Of a stretch of 64,000 bases of DNA, positions 47,311-57,682 are shown piece after piece. Made by a program: the position numbers and the translations under genes. The notes under the pieces were generated by a model that searched no databases, had not been told where the DNA came from, and was given only the letters and a program-made list of their open reading frames with translations. How positions within the stretch are numbered: the first letter of the stretch is position 1; each line of letters opens with the position of its first letter. This DNA is from Linanthus parryae (taxonomy: Eukaryota; Streptophyta; Magnoliopsida; Ericales; Polemoniaceae): NCBI GenBank assembly GCA_023055425.1, contig JALGPY010000003.1:65332991-65396990 (forward strand). The letters are read 5' to 3'.

Positions 47311-47806
47311 GGGTCATTAAGTACTTCCTTACTGGCCTAGAGAAAGGAATACATCTCACATTCATAACCCTATGTACAATGTCATGGTGAACCATCTCCA
47401 TGACTTGTTGTCGAATCTCATCCATATTATATAATGTTTGTCGAGATCAAGTACCCTAAGTATAGAGGAACTCACCACATGCTCTTCTTCGTCGTGCAAC
47501 AAGGAGTTCATGAACCTCTTCTTCATGGGCTCTCCATTAGGAGCCTTTGAAGGGCATTTCAAGATAGAAGACAGATGACACTTAAGGTAAGACCTTAGTA
47601 TTTTGTTTTGAGAAATCATAATGCTCAAAACATGTGGTCTAACGTCCATATGCAAAGATTGACACAGTTGAGTTGCATAGGTGTAAGAGATATCAATACT
47701 CTGACCAGGTGACCTAACACCATGCAAATATTTATAGATTTGAGTTGCTTTGTCAGGATATGAGTAAGATTTGAAACTGTACCAGTAAGGAAGTACTTAA
47801 TGACCC
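47311..47806. repeat. Inverted repeat with 25-bp perfect arms
   Basis: 47311-47335 and 47782-47806 are exact reverse complements over 25 bases (GGGTCATTAAGTACTTCC at the left start), enclosing 446 bases. The left arm abuts the MITE at 47178-47310. The enclosed sequence has no recognised protein. Confidence 0.85.
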
Positions 47807-48890
47807 TGTTGGTGGAATTCTGGATGATAACGGCACAATGGGAAGGTAAGCCGAATGACTTGAATTTGATTTGACCCAAGCTCACTAAGTGATAAACTGT
47901 CCTTTAGTAGAGATAGATGAGGTCAAGGGAAGAGGGACTTGAGGACAAGGAGTGGTAATTGCCACCCCTGAATTTTCTAGAGCTCCACTAGAACTCATAT
48001 AATTATAGCTATTTTACAATGAGACCCGGTATAATTTATTTTTCCCTGGCTGGTTTGATTTTTTTGGCTCCACCACTGGATGAGGTGCACAAACAACTTA
48101 TGAGAAACAAAAAGGGGCAGTGTGCCACCCTTGCTGTCAAACTAATTGACATGGATGCAGACTCAACCCACCAGGCAAACACATCCCCTTTATGAAAACC
48201 AGTTGAGCTTCGTTTTTCATCTAAAGTCAACATATGATGCCATACATGCTCCCTCCCCCTATTTTCAATAATTGTATTTTATCTCATAAGTTGTGAAGAG
48301 GTAGTAACAAGTCTTGAAATCAAATCAAGCAATCTGATGTTTTCATGAGCCCTATTATAGGGAGACAAGATCTTTTTGAGTGCTTTGAAATAGTTCACGT
48401 GGTTTGTAAGTTTGTGTTTTTTTCTTATTTCTTGTGATTGTTGTTCCTTTATTGATGTACGTTTTGATGTAAGCCTTCAACGAGGAATGAACATGTTGTT
48501 AACAAGTCTTGATTGTTGTTATTTTGTACCATGGTCATACTATGAACAACCAGGAAACACAAAAACGCGATGGGAACTTCTACACATGTCCGAACCCCTG
48601 TTGGCACCATAGTATGAAGATGAGGAGGATGGAGTCCTCCATGATAGAAGGGGTGAAAGAGCAAGGGTTGGAGAGCCGACATGCACATGTGAGTATGTGT
48701 GTACTTACAGGTTACACAGTTCTGCGTGCATCGTATATAAAATAAAAAAATTACTTCACTATTTGATTAGAATTGAGGATAGACGAGGTATCATATCTAA
48801 ACTATTACATCCGAGATGCAAACATAAAGATAGTTCAGTGATAGATACATGCTATGAAGATAAAGAAAAAAGAGAGTACGCAGTAGGGAC

Positions 48891-49195
48891 ACAATATTTT
48901 CTTCCTAACCTAATCTGGCCACTCACGTGCACCAGGTCAGATCTGTAGTAATTCTGGTTTGGTACTCCGTTCATACATGAAAATAAGCATCAAAGACAAG
49001 AAATCTAAGTAGAACGTAAAACTGCATTAAGATCGAAGATCATGAATTCATAACAAAAATCTAAGAAAAATTGAATCCAAACCCTAGGTTCACCGAGGAA
49101 CCTAGGTAAAAGTTTAGCTGCTAAAAATTATCAAGAAAACTAGACAGTTTTATCTCAACCAAGCTCAATAGATAAATCCTTTATGGGAGTTATCA
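48891..49195 (-). repeat. 3' LTR fragment of copy 2
   Basis: Similar to about 85-330 of the copy 1 LTR (CCTAGGTTCACCGAGGAACC region), ending GTTATCA at 49195 followed by the purine tract complement AATACCCCAGGACT. The first part of the LTR is missing; what cut it is not recognised. Confidence 0.7.
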
Positions 49196-51454
49196 AATAC
49201 CCCAGGACTACCCATTACTTGTCCCTGGTAATCTCGAAGGATTCTGCTACCTTTGCATATTGGCCGAATTAGAGTGGTACCAAACGACTCTACTGACTCA
49301 ACTATTCGACCGACGAGTGACATGATACCAGACTGACTCAATACTAAACTGACTCACTGAATTATAAAACAACAGGAAGATTTTATTTTTGGTGAGATCG
49401 GGCAATCTCGAAAACACAAACCGGTATGCCATCAAGTCCTCACTTAATCTTCCAGGAAATACTAATCCACAAGCGATCGCCGAGTATCCGCCAGATTTAG
49501 GAATGGATAATAAGCGCGTGCATCTCATTTTGTTACTTTCGTATGCATCCTGAGCAAATCCCTAGTATACCTACCATCCGAGCTATTTCCGAATCAAGGA
49601 TTCTAAGTCTACTAGGTAGGATGTAAATGTGTATCAGGGTACGGCATGCTCCTATTTTTTATGACATTCTCACTGTTCCCAATTCACACCCCTCATCAAG
49701 TTCTAGAAAAACTGACTGAAACACCTAAGTTTCTGCTCCCTCAATTCCCAAGCTCCCGTTGTGTCTTCGCCGTTATCGCGGCCACGGATGTGAAGCGGTG
49801 TCGAATCCAGAAAACATTTTTCACCTATTCAGCTTTGAACTAAATATATAAATAAATAAATAACTGAAAATATAAAAAATATAACATATCTTTTTTTCTT
49901 TTTCTTTTTCTTTTTCATTTTCATTTTTTTCCTTTTCTTTTTCTTCTTTTTTTTCTTTTTTTTCCCTTTTCTCTTTTTTTTCAACAAATAAAAAAAATAC
50001 AAATAACAGAAATAAGAATTAACTGATATAAGCTGAGAGGAACAGAAATAATCTGATGACCCCCCTCGTACGAAAAATGTCCTCGTGTGCAGTACCCCTG
50101 CACTAATCATGTCAATCCATTAGTCGAAGAAAATACACCTGCAGTCCTACCGAACCTCCTCATCACCAAAGATGTGGAAAATTAGCACGGCCACCAATTA
50201 ACCCCACAACCCCCGATACCCAGTTTTGTGCGGTAAGATGCCTCACACGCGATTATCTTCACCTATCATCACTATGTAATGCAGTGAATCACCTTCGCAA
50301 ATCAATGTAGCCTCCTCTAACTAACCTTGTCCCATCCTCGAAGAACGTGCAAATGTCAAAAACTGTCCAACAGTAATATATCATGAAGCTCTCACGCATC
50401 GAACCCCTCCCTAACTCACTCCCTCTATCATAACACGTAGACACAACCAGCTAATGAGTGATGAAAGGTACAAAGATGGCTTCCTAGGCTACAGTGGCGA
50501 TGAATAAAAGGGGCAAACCGCTTCAAACGGGTTAACTAGTTGGACCTAGCGTTAAGAAACATGACAGTGGGTCCGTTATGAGCCAATCACTCCACTCTGA
50601 TGCGGTGACCGTGATGGCACCGTAGGCGGGTTGTCGACTACCTAAATGACGGAAGTGTAGCAACTAGTCGGATTTCTAGCTCAGGAGACAACTACTTGAT
50701 GATTCTGAGGCGCACTGGCTCTAACCAATTCCGTACATATTCACAAACTACTACACCTCGGCGATGCAGACACGACTCCCACCCCCACACTGAGAGGTGA
50801 CATGCCCTCATGGCACTACTCTTATTCGAAAGACGAGGCGGAAGAATTTGAGAACAGAATATAAGAAGAATAACGGTGCTCGTGACAGAAAAGTGTGTCT
50901 CGCACAGATGCCTCCCAAACGCGCAGCATGTTCTATCACTGATTCGGTACCCGAGTACGGGCCCAGTGCCTCGTGCGAAGAAATTAAAGCGATAGAAAAG
51001 ATGGTGAAAACTGAGCGAATCTTTGTAGCAACCCCCACATTGGATTCAGCGATGCTCCGAGAAATTCGAACCCGTGGTAACCATCACTGTGTCGAGGTGA
51101 GCATAACCCCACTTTCTGATTGAAAATCTGGTAACTTTGAAATTATGGTGACCCGAGAGCTGCATAGTGGTGAAAATTTTCCCCGGTATAAAAGATTAGA
51201 TCTGACTCAAGAACTGCTTCATTCGGCTCCCTGTCGGACTGACTGGCTTTGGCTCGGCGTCGGGTTCGGGGATTGAACGCGAACATTTTCTTTTCCAAAA
51301 AATTCTGATTTTTCCCCTTTTTTTAAACAAAAGCTTTAATAAAGAACATAGTGAAAAAAAAACAATATTAATAACTTTTTTTTCTTTTTTTTTTGTTTAA
51401 AAAGAAGAAGGAAGGAAAGAGAAGGAAAAAAAAATTTAACTCTAATTTTTTTGT

Positions 51455-51802
51455 ACCCACGTCCAAACGGTGGGAGGGAAATTTTGAATGTCTTGGACTC
51501 ACACTTGAGCGTGGGTGCAGTTTTCAAATATTTTTTTTTATATTTTTTTATATTTTTTAGAAAGACGTAAAGAGAAGGGAAAGAAAAAAAACTTTTTTAG
51601 GGCCCACGTTTGGACGTGGGAGGCAAGTTTTGACAAAGAAATTGACCCACGCTTGAGCGTGGGTGTAGCTTTCAAATTTTTTATTTTTTCCTTTAGAGAT
51701 AAAGATAAGGAAGAACAAGAAAGAAAAAAAAAATATGACTTACGTTTGGACGTGGGTGTGGGTGTTTTATATATTTTTTGTGACCCACGTTTCGACGTGG
51801 GT
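51455..51802. repeat. Array of six GC-rich hairpins in three pairs
   Basis: Perfect or near-perfect inverted repeats with four-base loops: CCCACGTTTGGACGTGGG at 51603, ACCCACGCTTGAGCGTGGGT at 51645 and ACCCACGTTTCGACGTGGGT at 51783; degenerate ones at about 51456, 51507 and 51738. They form three pairs with start-to-start spacing of about 42-51 bases, separated by A/G-rich and T-rich DNA. The location just beyond the pol remnant matches array B in copy 1, though the sequence is unrelated. Confidence 0.85.
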
Positions 51803-51861
51803 AAAAAAACTATTTTTATTTTTTTGGTTACTTCTTCAAATTTCCGAAACAGTAAGAAACC

Positions 51862-51908
51862 TAATAATAATAATAATAATAGCAATAATAATAATAATAA
51901 TAATAATG

Positions 51909-51961
<53 letters not shown>
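51862..51961 (+). repeat. (AAT)n microsatellite
   Basis: About 100 bases of AAT/TAA units with two interruptions (AGC near 51881 and ATGAT near 51906). Confidence 0.97.
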
Positions 51962-51999
51962 TTAATTTACTCCTAGGTTGGGTTGCCTCCCAACAAGCG

Positions 52000-52480
52000 C
52001 TTGTAATTTAAGGTCGACCGCCTGACCGAGTTACCTCAGGCTTGATCAAGGGCCGTCAAACAGTCTACCTTGACGACTGCTTCCTGGTCCAAAAATCAAA
52101 TTGGTTAGATCTAAAAAAAGGACCCGGTTTTCGTTCACCCTGAATGTTGAATTATCTTGCAAAATTTTCCAGTTCAACCGCACCCCCATGATCATATCTC
52201 TTTGATGATGAACGGTCCTGTTCCCAGAAAAAACTACTTCCGAGAATCGTCGAAAAGTATTTGTTGTCCTACTTGAAGCTGCTTTAGCTTGATTATCTGA
52301 TCATGCCACTTCTTTGTCTTCTCTTTTAAATCTTGGCGCTTCCAAATGTCGTCTTGCAAAATTCCTCCAATTCAAGAGGTGCCATTTTTCTCTTATCACC
52401 TGCTAGACTGTGATGGCTCGGGAGTGGTTTCAGCTCCAGAGTTGGTGGCTCCTTGAGTGATGGGTCCAGGGCTAATTTCT
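52000..52480 (-). pseudogene. Pol remnant of copy 2: pre-RT segment joined to integrase C-terminus
   Basis: Minus strand. The reading ELKPLPSH (near 52410-52435) passes into a stretch that includes the integrase C-terminal motif KEKTKKWHDQIIKLKQLQVGQQ (about 52265-52330) and a tail similar to IIKE near 52200. About 3 kb of RT, RNase H and integrase core are absent. The left breakpoint is the same as in copy 1; this copy keeps more of the integrase end. It has several stops and a frame change. The repeated GGTTGCCTCCCAAC motif lies just outside (51979-51992) as in copy 1 (4478-4491). Confidence 0.65.
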
Positions 52481-52482
52481 GC

Positions 52483-53219
52483 TCACCTTCTTCGTCTAGG
52501 TATAAAGTGGTCCAGTTTATTCATGCTGTCCATTTCTTCCCATAGCTCGTCCAACTCCTCGTTTTCCAGGCCATCTTCGAATACCTCCACAACAAAGCAG
52601 TCTTCATGTTCGTAATAATTTAGAAGCTGGAGAGATTTGAAGACATTCAATTTCACCTTGTCCTCATTAATCTGTATGGTTAGTTCTCTGCTTTTGAAGT
52701 TTATCATGGCTTCTCCAGAGGCCAGAAACGGTTTGCCCAGAATGAGCGGTACCTCTCCTGCCTCCATGTCCACAATCACGAAGTCAGCCGGAAAAATTAA
52801 CTCTCCGACTTTCACCAGAATGTCTTTAATAACTCCATATGCTTGTTTTATGCACTTGTCCGCCATTTGAAGCATGATTCTGGTGGGCCTCGATTCGCGG
52901 ACCTTCAAACTCATGAAAATCGTCAACGGCATGAAGTTGACACTGACCCCTAGATCACACAGAGCCTTTCCTTTGTAAGCATTATCTAGGGTCACCGGGA
53001 TGACAAAACTGCCAAGGTCCTTCCTCTTTCTTGGTAGCCCATTCTTCACACAGTTGCTCATTTCTGCTGTCAGATATATAGTCTCGAAATCGCTCATCTG
53101 ACTCCTTCCATACAGAATGTCCTTGAAAAATTTGGCATAAGTGGGCATCTTTGCCAATTCCTCACCAAAGGATATGTTAATCTGCAGCTATTTGAACATC
53201 TTGAGAAATCTGGCGTAGT
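52483..53219 (-). pseudogene. Aspartic protease part of copy 2 gag-protease
   Basis: Open on the minus strand from 53157 to 52483, and continuing upstream to the insertion at 53220. It reads MPTYAKFFKDILYGR, then ALCDLGVSVNFMPL (active-site Asp-Leu-Gly, near 52945-52985), QAYGVIKDILVKVGEL and ILGKPFLASGEAMINF, then an acidic tail. It matches 5826-6430 of copy 1 along its length. The frame is separated from gag by the nested solo LTR and copia element; a stop at about 53190 also lies in the upstream reading. Confidence 0.85.
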
Positions 53220-54089
53220 CCTTGTGTCACGACCCGACTTTTTCTCTTTAAGTTGATTACGATTTTATCAGAGTAAACGTGTCATTTTCGGTCGCGACGG
53301 AAATACGAACCTTTTCGCTTTTCAATAGAAATAGCGAAAGGTTGAATAACTAGACAACTATTTTTTCAATTTGAATAAAAACGTCATTTTCCTATTCATT
53401 TGAACAATAATCGTTTACAAATATCAAATGAACAAACTTAACAAATATTACAATTAATTCAAAAACGCTATAAATGTAGCCCGTCTATAGTCTCCGATCG
53501 ACCCTTTCCGGTACTTGTAATTATTTTAGGGTGAGCAAAAAGCCAGTAGGTACCGCCTAACCACTGGCGTAGAAATATAATAATCAATTAAACTGTAACA
53601 TCGATCACGAATCACATAATTATCATGCTTTATACTTCATGCAAATAAAAAACAATGACTTAACAATCAACATATAAGTATATAATCATGTATAGACCGT
53701 AATACAGTAGACGTGAAAACTATATTTCCCCTTCATTTATTTGAAGTTGGAATCTCCTTTTTAAATGAATTTGGCGAAGCTTTGTATGATAAACCGGATA
53801 TAGTGTTGCTAGTAAAGTTGACAAATCTTTCTGTTTTTAGAATCTGAAGTGAGTTGAGAAACTAGTAAAAAAACTAACTTTTGAATTTGGAAAGATAATC
53901 GGAACGACTATCTATCAAAACAAGTATTTAGATAAGAGGGGGTGGAGGGTGTACTTTGGAAATGAGTGAAGAGGGGTTCTATTTATAGGGGGGCTGACGT
54001 GGGGGTTGCTAGTGCCATTTGCCGAAACATAGGGGGAGCCTTTGGTAATTTTCATAACTTTGAACAACATATCTAAAAGAAAAGCTGTT

Positions 54090-54154
54090 GCTGGCAAGAA
54101 TTGAACTAGAAACCCTCCAAGAAAGTGACACACACTAACCACTATGCCAGCGCA
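54090..54154 (-). other. tRNA-like sequence A in the solo LTR
   Basis: On the minus strand it has an A-box-like TGGCATAGTGG and, about 30 bases on, a B-box-like GTTCAATTC, with complementary GCTGGC-type ends (GCTGGC at the start and GCCAGC at the end). Too diverged for a functional tRNA; a Pol III promoter remnant or tRNA-derived insert is possible. Confidence 0.45.
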
Positions 54155-54239
54155 CTATTTGTGTTAAGTTTGACAATTCAATTTTCTTATCCTCAGATTG
54201 AGAAAGTAATAAAATAATTAAACTAAAAACAGTCATATA

Positions 54240-54303
54240 GGTGATTCGAACCCAGGCAGACGCATAGCTGGACACGTGCTACTAGCAACTGCGCCAGCAA
54301 AAC
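54240..54303 (-). other. tRNA-like sequence B in the solo LTR
   Basis: On the minus strand: A-box-like TGGCGCAGTTGCTAG and a near-perfect B-box GGGTTCGAATC about 30 bases downstream, followed by ACC. It is preceded by TTTTGC. It lies 150 bp from sequence A in the same orientation. Not a complete cloverleaf by eye. Confidence 0.5.
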
Positions 54304-54330
54304 ATTTGGGTAAGTTTGAACAAATACATG

Positions 54331-54412
54331 TATATATATATATATATATGTACATATATATATATGTGTGTGTGTGTGTGTGTATATATATAGATATATA
54401 TATATACACACA
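54331..54412 (+). repeat. (TA)n/(GT)n microsatellite
   Basis: TATA runs on both sides of a GT run at about 54365-54382, inside the solo LTR. Confidence 0.95.
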
Positions 54413-54592
54413 ATCTTTTTCAGTAGCTTCTTTGCCCAATCTTCTACAATATTTCTATTTGATACAAAACTTCATAACTCTTAATGTTATAACATCTTTA
54501 TTCCATTCACATAAAATCTTCTACAAACATACAACATAATTATATAAATAAAGGTGACAATATTATTTTCTTGACATAACATACTTATTAAC

Positions 54593-56016
54593 TGTTGGAA
54601 TAGATGCCCTAGAGGCAATCTAGTTTAGTATGAATTTATTATGGCTAGAACATTCATTGTATTATTTATTGGATATTTAATATAATGAAGTCCTTAGATT
54701 TACAATTGCGTTGTTTATCTTAAATATCCCTAGTCCAGTATAATGATTAATGGGACAATCATCTATAGACTAGTATGGGGTTGGATTGATATGGAGATAT
54801 CATGATCCAACACATGGGTGTGCATTAAGGGTAATGGCGCACTGGATTGACCCATCTACGAGAAGGCTACATACACGTTTTGTTAAGTCACAATTGTTTC
54901 TCGTGGTGCAATGGTATTGCCATCCTTAGACTTGAAGTCGCTAGATATTCTAGTTTTGGATTATTGTGATTTTGGTAGCGTTAAACGCTACACCGTAACT
55001 AGGTAGTTATAAAGGCGTGTACCGGATACAATAACAAGCAAGCTTAGAGATCGTAGTGGACATAGATAGAATTTTTCCCTCCCACATAACGGGAGAAAAT
55101 ATCCTAGGCCACTCAAGGGATAGTGCTTATAGAATGTCTGGCCAGACTCAAATAAATCAATATAGGATATTGATGTTATTTGCACGAATAAGGCTATTCC
55201 CAAGATCGAAAAAATATGGATTGGATATACGAGTGTGACATGTATGTCTCGTGTCCAATCCGGATATAGAGACAAAGGGATGAGACAATTACTTGTACAA
55301 GTTTTGTCGGATGACTATTCTATTAGTTGGCTAGAATGGATGTTTTGCTAGAAATCGCTCCATATTAGCAAATTGTTGCTACCAACTAGATAGAACCTAT
55401 GGGGTCACACGCTATATAGAGTTGAACTAGAATTGGGAATTAATTAATATGATTAATTAATTAGAAGGATCACTTTGCAACACCTTGCAAACTTAGTAGG
55501 ACTAATTTGCAAGGAAAGGACTAAACCGAATTCTAGTAGGACTATAATAGGTCCTTTAGGTAGTTGGCAAGGATTTGTTGGACTATATAAAGGATTATCC
55601 TTCCTTTCTTCCCACACTTATGAGCCTTTTGATCATAACTTGAGTGGGAGAGAACAAAAGGAGAGAGAGCAAGCAAGCAAGAGGGCTGCTCGATCCCCTT
55701 GGCGCAGCCCCTACCCCGTCAGCCACCAAGGAGGACGCGACCCTCCTTGTTGCCTCGTGTTGCGTGATTTCTTCTTCCTCTTCCTCCATTCCTAGCTAGA
55801 AAAAAGGAGAAGGAAGATCTAGATCTCCACTCTAGGCGTGGATCAACTATAGAGACGTGACACAATTCACGTTACAAGTCACAGAAGAAACCCTAAGGTG
55901 TGTAACTTGATTTCTTCCCTTACCATCGTTATGTCTCTTGTACTCTGATCCTTGGAGGGTATTGAATGGATAAATTATGTTATTTCCGCTGCGTATCCAT
56001 GATCAAAACCCTACAG
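54593..56016 (+). repeat. 5' LTR of the Angela element
   Basis: 1,424 bp. The short reading frames inside are shared with the 3' LTR and not considered genes. It includes a TATA-like ACTATATAAAGG at about 55580-55592, a plausible promoter, about 430 bases before the LTR end. Confidence 0.9.
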
Positions 56017-56017
56017 T

Positions 56018-56030
56018 GGTATCAGAGCCA
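56018..56030 (+). other. Primer binding site of the Angela element
   Basis: TGGTATCAGAGCC one base after the LTR end, complementary to initiator Met-tRNA. Confidence 0.95.
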
Positions 56031-57682
56031 CATGTCGTAGAGCATAAACGCAGTTTATGTGTTACGTTTTGATAGTTTTACACTTTAAATTTATTGTTTA
56101 TCGCGTTAAACAAGACAAATCAAGCATGTGATGCAATTTGTCAAAAATCAATCAAAACAATACCTAGTTTTGCATTGGTGGCATGAATTAGTGAGTTTGA
56201 GAAATTTTAGGATCTTAGATCTAGGGTTTGGGCATCCTATTTAAAGAAGGAGTTCTTTTCAAACAAGGAAACAACCAAACTTGGGCACCAAGCAAGGGAG
56301 TTGTTTTGGAAACAACTCCCATGGAAGGTTTGGCCCCCTAAGGGGACCGCCCCTCCTTGCTTTCTGCCCATGTAAGGGATAGGTTAGGGGTCGGGGCAGC
56401 CCTAGCCCATGACCTAGGCGTGTGGGCTAGGGGCCGACCGACCCAAGGCCTTAGCGGTCTTCTTTGGGGTTCGGGCAATTGGATTGTTGGGCCCCTTGGA
56501 CCGTTTTGACCCTAGAAAATTCTTAAAATCAATTAAAATTGACCAAACGCGTTAAAATTGGATTTTAACTGTTTATGTGAAAATAGCATGGTGATTGGAT
56601 ATGGCCTTAGGATGTGGTTTGTTGTGATTGTTTAATTTTGTATTTTGGTTTACGGTCTGCGAGATGATCAATTTGTTGTAATAATTAATTAGGGTTTCAT
56701 GGCCTGCGAGCCATTTTTTTTCTCAACTTGTGAGATTTATTTTATTTAGTATAGCTGTTAGCTAGTGCTAGATAAAATAGATTGTTAGCCAAGATTGAAG
56801 AAAAGAAGCCCAAAGCCAAAGGAAGCGACAAAAGATGGAGCATGGAGCATTCCACATGACTATGAAGGATGGACCAAAAGATGAAGACGCATGGAGATGT
56901 GTTTGCTTTTAGGGTTCATAGATAATTCCATTGGCTTGGAATTATCTTAGTCTAGAAAATGCCATATCCACATCATGTTTTTTTTTTTTTTGGTTGTTTA
57001 TTTTATTGTCTTATTATTTTGTGGTTGGTGTATGGATGATGCATGCAATTAGGATAATAAGATAATTAGACAACCCGGATTTATTATTTGGAGTTGTGCC
57101 CAAACTCAAATAGATAGATTAGTTGATATGGATCAACAAAAACCAACTAAAATTGAATTTGAAAATCCCTCAAAAATTCAGTTATTGCGTTTTTGTCTTC
57201 TCGTTATTTAAACACTCATCATCATCATGTTTTCCCAAGATCGTGCGTGCCAAAGCATGACGCCTTGGTTAATAATGATGTGGTGCGATGGTACACCTCG
57301 TGTGCAAATTGTTTAAGTAAGAGGTTGGGCGCAACTAGGTGTTTAATAGGATCAAAACCTAGAGACAATCAATTGGGCGGATGGATAAATAAAGAGTTAT
57401 TTGCCCAATTGAACCAAGAGTTGCATAAGGGATGCAAGTGGAATTGTTCCAACCTAAAGTAGTCAAATTATGGGTGACATGCCAAAGCAAGCTCATAAGG
57501 AGATGAAACATGGATCTTGGCCCACTAGAAAATATAAGGATATTTTCCGCATTAATATCTCGAGGGTTATTAATCTGTAGAAAAAAAGTGGTAGCTATAT
57601 TTGATAAACTAGCCATTATTGAATATAGTCAAAAATTCACAAATACTAAAACTTCCGTATTTTCCTTTTTGTAGAATTCCAA
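56031..57682 (+). other. Long leader of the Angela element
   Basis: About 1.65 kb between primer site and gag, as usual in Angela/BARE elements. No protein is supported. It includes a T-run at 56978-56992. Confidence 0.6.

Larger units (their letters stand above)
46985..48890. other. Intergenic DNA with inverted repeats
   Basis: 46985-47100 is the 5' flank of the NFD6-like gene. Two inverted-repeat structures follow at 47178-47310 and 47311-47806. The remainder (47807-48890) shows no recognisable gene; it ends abruptly at the truncated LTR of copy 2. Confidence 0.4.
49196..51970 (-). other. Non-coding internal 3' region of copy 2
   Basis: Counterpart of 1729-4470. It has a pyrimidine-rich run at 49892-49980 (polypurine on the element strand), blocks shared with copy 1 (about 50560-50680 and 50770-50820), the hairpin array at 51455-51802 and a TAA/AAT microsatellite. 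No protein is believed; the frames here encode low-complexity runs. Confidence 0.65.

Noticed and set aside
47362..47727. 121-residue minus-strand frame within the 47.3-47.8 kb inverted repeat
   Set aside because: No recognised domain; composition resembles the surrounding non-coding DNA.
51515..51976. 153-residue frame ending in long Asn runs
   Set aside because: It comes from the AAT microsatellite and A/G-rich DNA between hairpins; no protein signature.
54240..54303. A functional tRNA gene
   Set aside because: Box motifs are present but no full cloverleaf with paired acceptor stem and anticodon could be made out.
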